The position numbers and the translations under genes are program-made. DNA of 64,000 nucleotides, taken from positions 1 through 64,000 of the forward strand of contig JAKIUQ010000004.1 of NCBI GenBank assembly GCA_021647465.1, written 5' to 3'. The notes below the pieces were generated by a model. That model was given only the letters and a program-made list of their open reading frames with translations, searched no databases and was not told the origin of the DNA. This document shows, one piece after another, positions 63,066 to 64,000 of the stretch (within the stretch, counting starts at the first letter, position 1; each line of letters begins with the position of its first letter). This DNA comes from Emcibacter sp. (GTDB lineage Bacteria > Pseudomonadota > Alphaproteobacteria > Sphingomonadales > Emcibacteraceae).

Positions 63066-63207
63066 GGTCATGCTGCCGGAATATTTTTCCAGAAGCTGCA
63101 TATTCTGCCGAGCCACATTATGAGCTAAAAAAACAGAAACTCAGCCCTGACCTGACCTCTGCCATATGGCGCGACTTTTGCATATCAATTGGCATAAGGA
63201 GAAAGTC

Positions 63208-63501
63208 ATGAGTGAGGTTATTCTGAAAAACACCATAAACCCGCATAAAGACAACTACGCGGGTTATTCCATCATAGAGCTCATTGCAGAAATGAAACTT
63301 CTTGGCGTCAGCCCCCAGCCCCTGCTTGAAATCGCCGCGAAGGATATCGTGAACCGCTTTGGTGCAGATGGTCATATTTATGTGGAAATGATGCTAAATC
63401 AAGTGACAGAAGCACAGGATTTTGGCGGAATATTTCTCTGGACGGCACTTCAAAAACTTCTGAATATTGCCTCATCCCCAACCTGCACGACTATTCACTA
63501 A
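63208..63501 (+). CDS. Hypothetical protein, 97 aa
   Basis: A 97-residue protein that I do not recognise. It is mostly helical with no signal peptide or membrane segment, beginning MSEVILKNTINPHKDNYAGY. The ATG at 63208 is preferred because AAGGAGA lies six bases upstream; the longer frame from 63166 has no site. It stands alone after bioD and before tandem hairpins. Confidence 0.6.
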   Translation: MSEVILKNTINPHKDNYAGYSIIELIAEMKLLGVSPQPLLEIAAKDIVNRFGADGHIYVEMMLNQVTEAQDFGGIFLWTALQKLLNIASSPTCTTIH

Positions 63502-63571
63502 CTTATTAGTTGTTTATTAACCATTTAAGTTGCATAATAAACCCATAGGTTGCATAGTCCCAACTATCCCT

Positions 63572-63595
63572 TGAAAGATCTTGCCTGATCTTTCA
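63572..63595 (+). other. Hairpin upstream of the terminator
   Basis: TGAAAGATC and GATCTTTCA are exact 9-bp arms around TTGCCT. It lies 13 nt before the terminator at 63608. Together they look like the 3' half of a small structured RNA or a double 3'-end structure. Two GTTGCATA direct repeats lie just upstream (near 63531 and 63550). Confidence 0.45.
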
Positions 63596-63607
63596 TCTGC
63601 CTTGACT

Positions 63608-63647
63608 GCCCCGATTTAGCTCATAAGCTTCCTCGGGGCTTTTTTTT
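63608..63647 (+). terminator. Rho-independent terminator
   Basis: GCCCCGA (63608-63614) pairs with TCGGGGC (63633-63639), with an inner AGCT/AGCT pairing, followed by eight Ts. It is a strong terminator, 107 nt after the 97-aa gene. Confidence 0.9.
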
Positions 63648-63669
63648 AAAGCCTTCAAACAGAAATATT

Positions 63670-64000
63670 CTAGCCAATTTGTGCCAACCAGGGCATGGCC
63701 TCAATTAAATAGAAGCCCAAATTTTGCAACGAGCCTGTAAAAATGGCAATCCCTGTTACAATCAAAAGCAGACCGATGGTCAGCTCGATAACCCGCATAT
63801 GCTTTTTAATGCGCCCGGATGCCCGAAGAAATCTGTTAATACCAACGGAAGCAATGATAAAGGGTATCCCCAGCCCCATTGAATAGACCCCAAGCAGGGC
63901 GACCCCATGAGAAAAATGTTCCTGCGTTGCGGCAAGGGTCAAAATGGTCGCGAGAATAGGCCCGATACAAGGCGTCCAGCCGAAGGCAAAAGCCAGCCCG
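63670..64000 (-). CDS. ccdA: Cytochrome c biogenesis protein CcdA, 5' end cut by window edge
   Basis: The reading frame is open to the window edge, so the N-terminal half is missing here, not in the genome. The visible 109 residues contain the conserved GWTPCIGPILATILTLA (with one of the two redox cysteines of the membrane domain), SMGLGIPFIIASVG, and two further helices including VIELTIGLLLIVTGIAIF. It belongs to the DsbD/CcdA transmembrane family, which carries reducing equivalents to periplasmic thioredoxin-like proteins during cytochrome c maturation. Confidence 0.9.
   Translation of the reverse strand, partial: GLAFAFGWTPCIGPILATILTLAATQEHFSHGVALLGVYSMGLGIPFIIASVGINRFLRASGRIKKHMRVIELTIGLLLIVTGIAIFTGSLQNLGFYLIEAMPWLAQIG

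Noticed and set aside
1..64000. CRISPR arrays, rRNA genes, complete tRNA genes
   Set aside because: No regularly spaced repeats other than the gapless minisatellite, and the only tRNA-like sequence is the 45-nt fragment at 2054-2098.

Overview
The window looks like chromosome from an aerobic, heterotrophic alphaproteobacterium. Supporting features are a full ethylmalonyl-CoA pathway core (ccr, mcd, ecm), a fused indolepyruvate ferredoxin oxidoreductase, Coq7, GluQRS, a HIG1-type twin-membrane protein, several Lrp/AsnC regulators and TonB-dependent receptors. The combination of TonB receptors with the ethylmalonyl-CoA pathway suggests a marine group near Emcibacterales/Kordiimonadales. That placement is inference, since no rRNA or marker tree was available.

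Layout. 1-2100: the end of an integrative element, with an orphan gene, a tyrosine integrase and a 45-nt 3' fragment of tRNA-Arg(ACG) that marks the att site; the rest of the element lies off the left edge. 2300-11300: an accessory catabolic module with a HyuA-type hydantoinase subunit, a DUF917 (S-methyl-thiohydantoin desulfurase type) protein, a large MalT-like LuxR regulator, a hydantoin racemase and a TonB receptor. Three transcription units of this module carry the same 16-bp palindrome (CTAYTM-N4-KAGYAG) upstream. A decayed IS110 transposase (11425-11927) closes the module. 12185-20000: aromatic amino acid catabolism (Lrp, fused indolepyruvate oxidoreductase, HisC-like aminotransferase, second Lrp, 4-hydroxyphenylpyruvate dioxygenase). 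20600-27400: mixed housekeeping genes (TPP enzyme, YqaA, 2OG oxygenase, DsbB, Coq7, HNH, GluQRS, SDR). 27395-36100: ethylmalonyl-CoA pathway with divergent ecm and ccr-mcd, a 28-bp minisatellite at the mcd stop codon, a prolyl oligopeptidase and a cobalamin adenosyltransferase. 36056-42900: NnrS, a TPR/2OG-oxygenase protein and a second TonB receptor. 42911-50200: methyltransferase, PutA, SdaA, Lrp and ferredoxin. 50203-56350: valine catabolism operon (mmsA, acyl-CoA dehydrogenase, 3-hydroxyisobutyryl-CoA hydrolase, mmsB) with a divergent LysR. 56437-63065: flavin reductase, aminopeptidase P and a divergent biotin cluster (bioBA / bioFD). 63208-64000: a small hypothetical gene, tandem hairpins ending in a terminator, and a truncated ccdA.

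Taken together the window is dominated by amino acid and hydantoin degradation. Branched-chain, aromatic, proline and serine carbon enters as keto acids and acyl-CoAs. C2/C3-CoA units can then be assimilated through the B12-dependent ethylmalonyl-CoA route, with the adenosyltransferase making the cofactor for Ecm. The least ordinary part is the hydantoin/thiohydantoin module and its candidate regulon operator.
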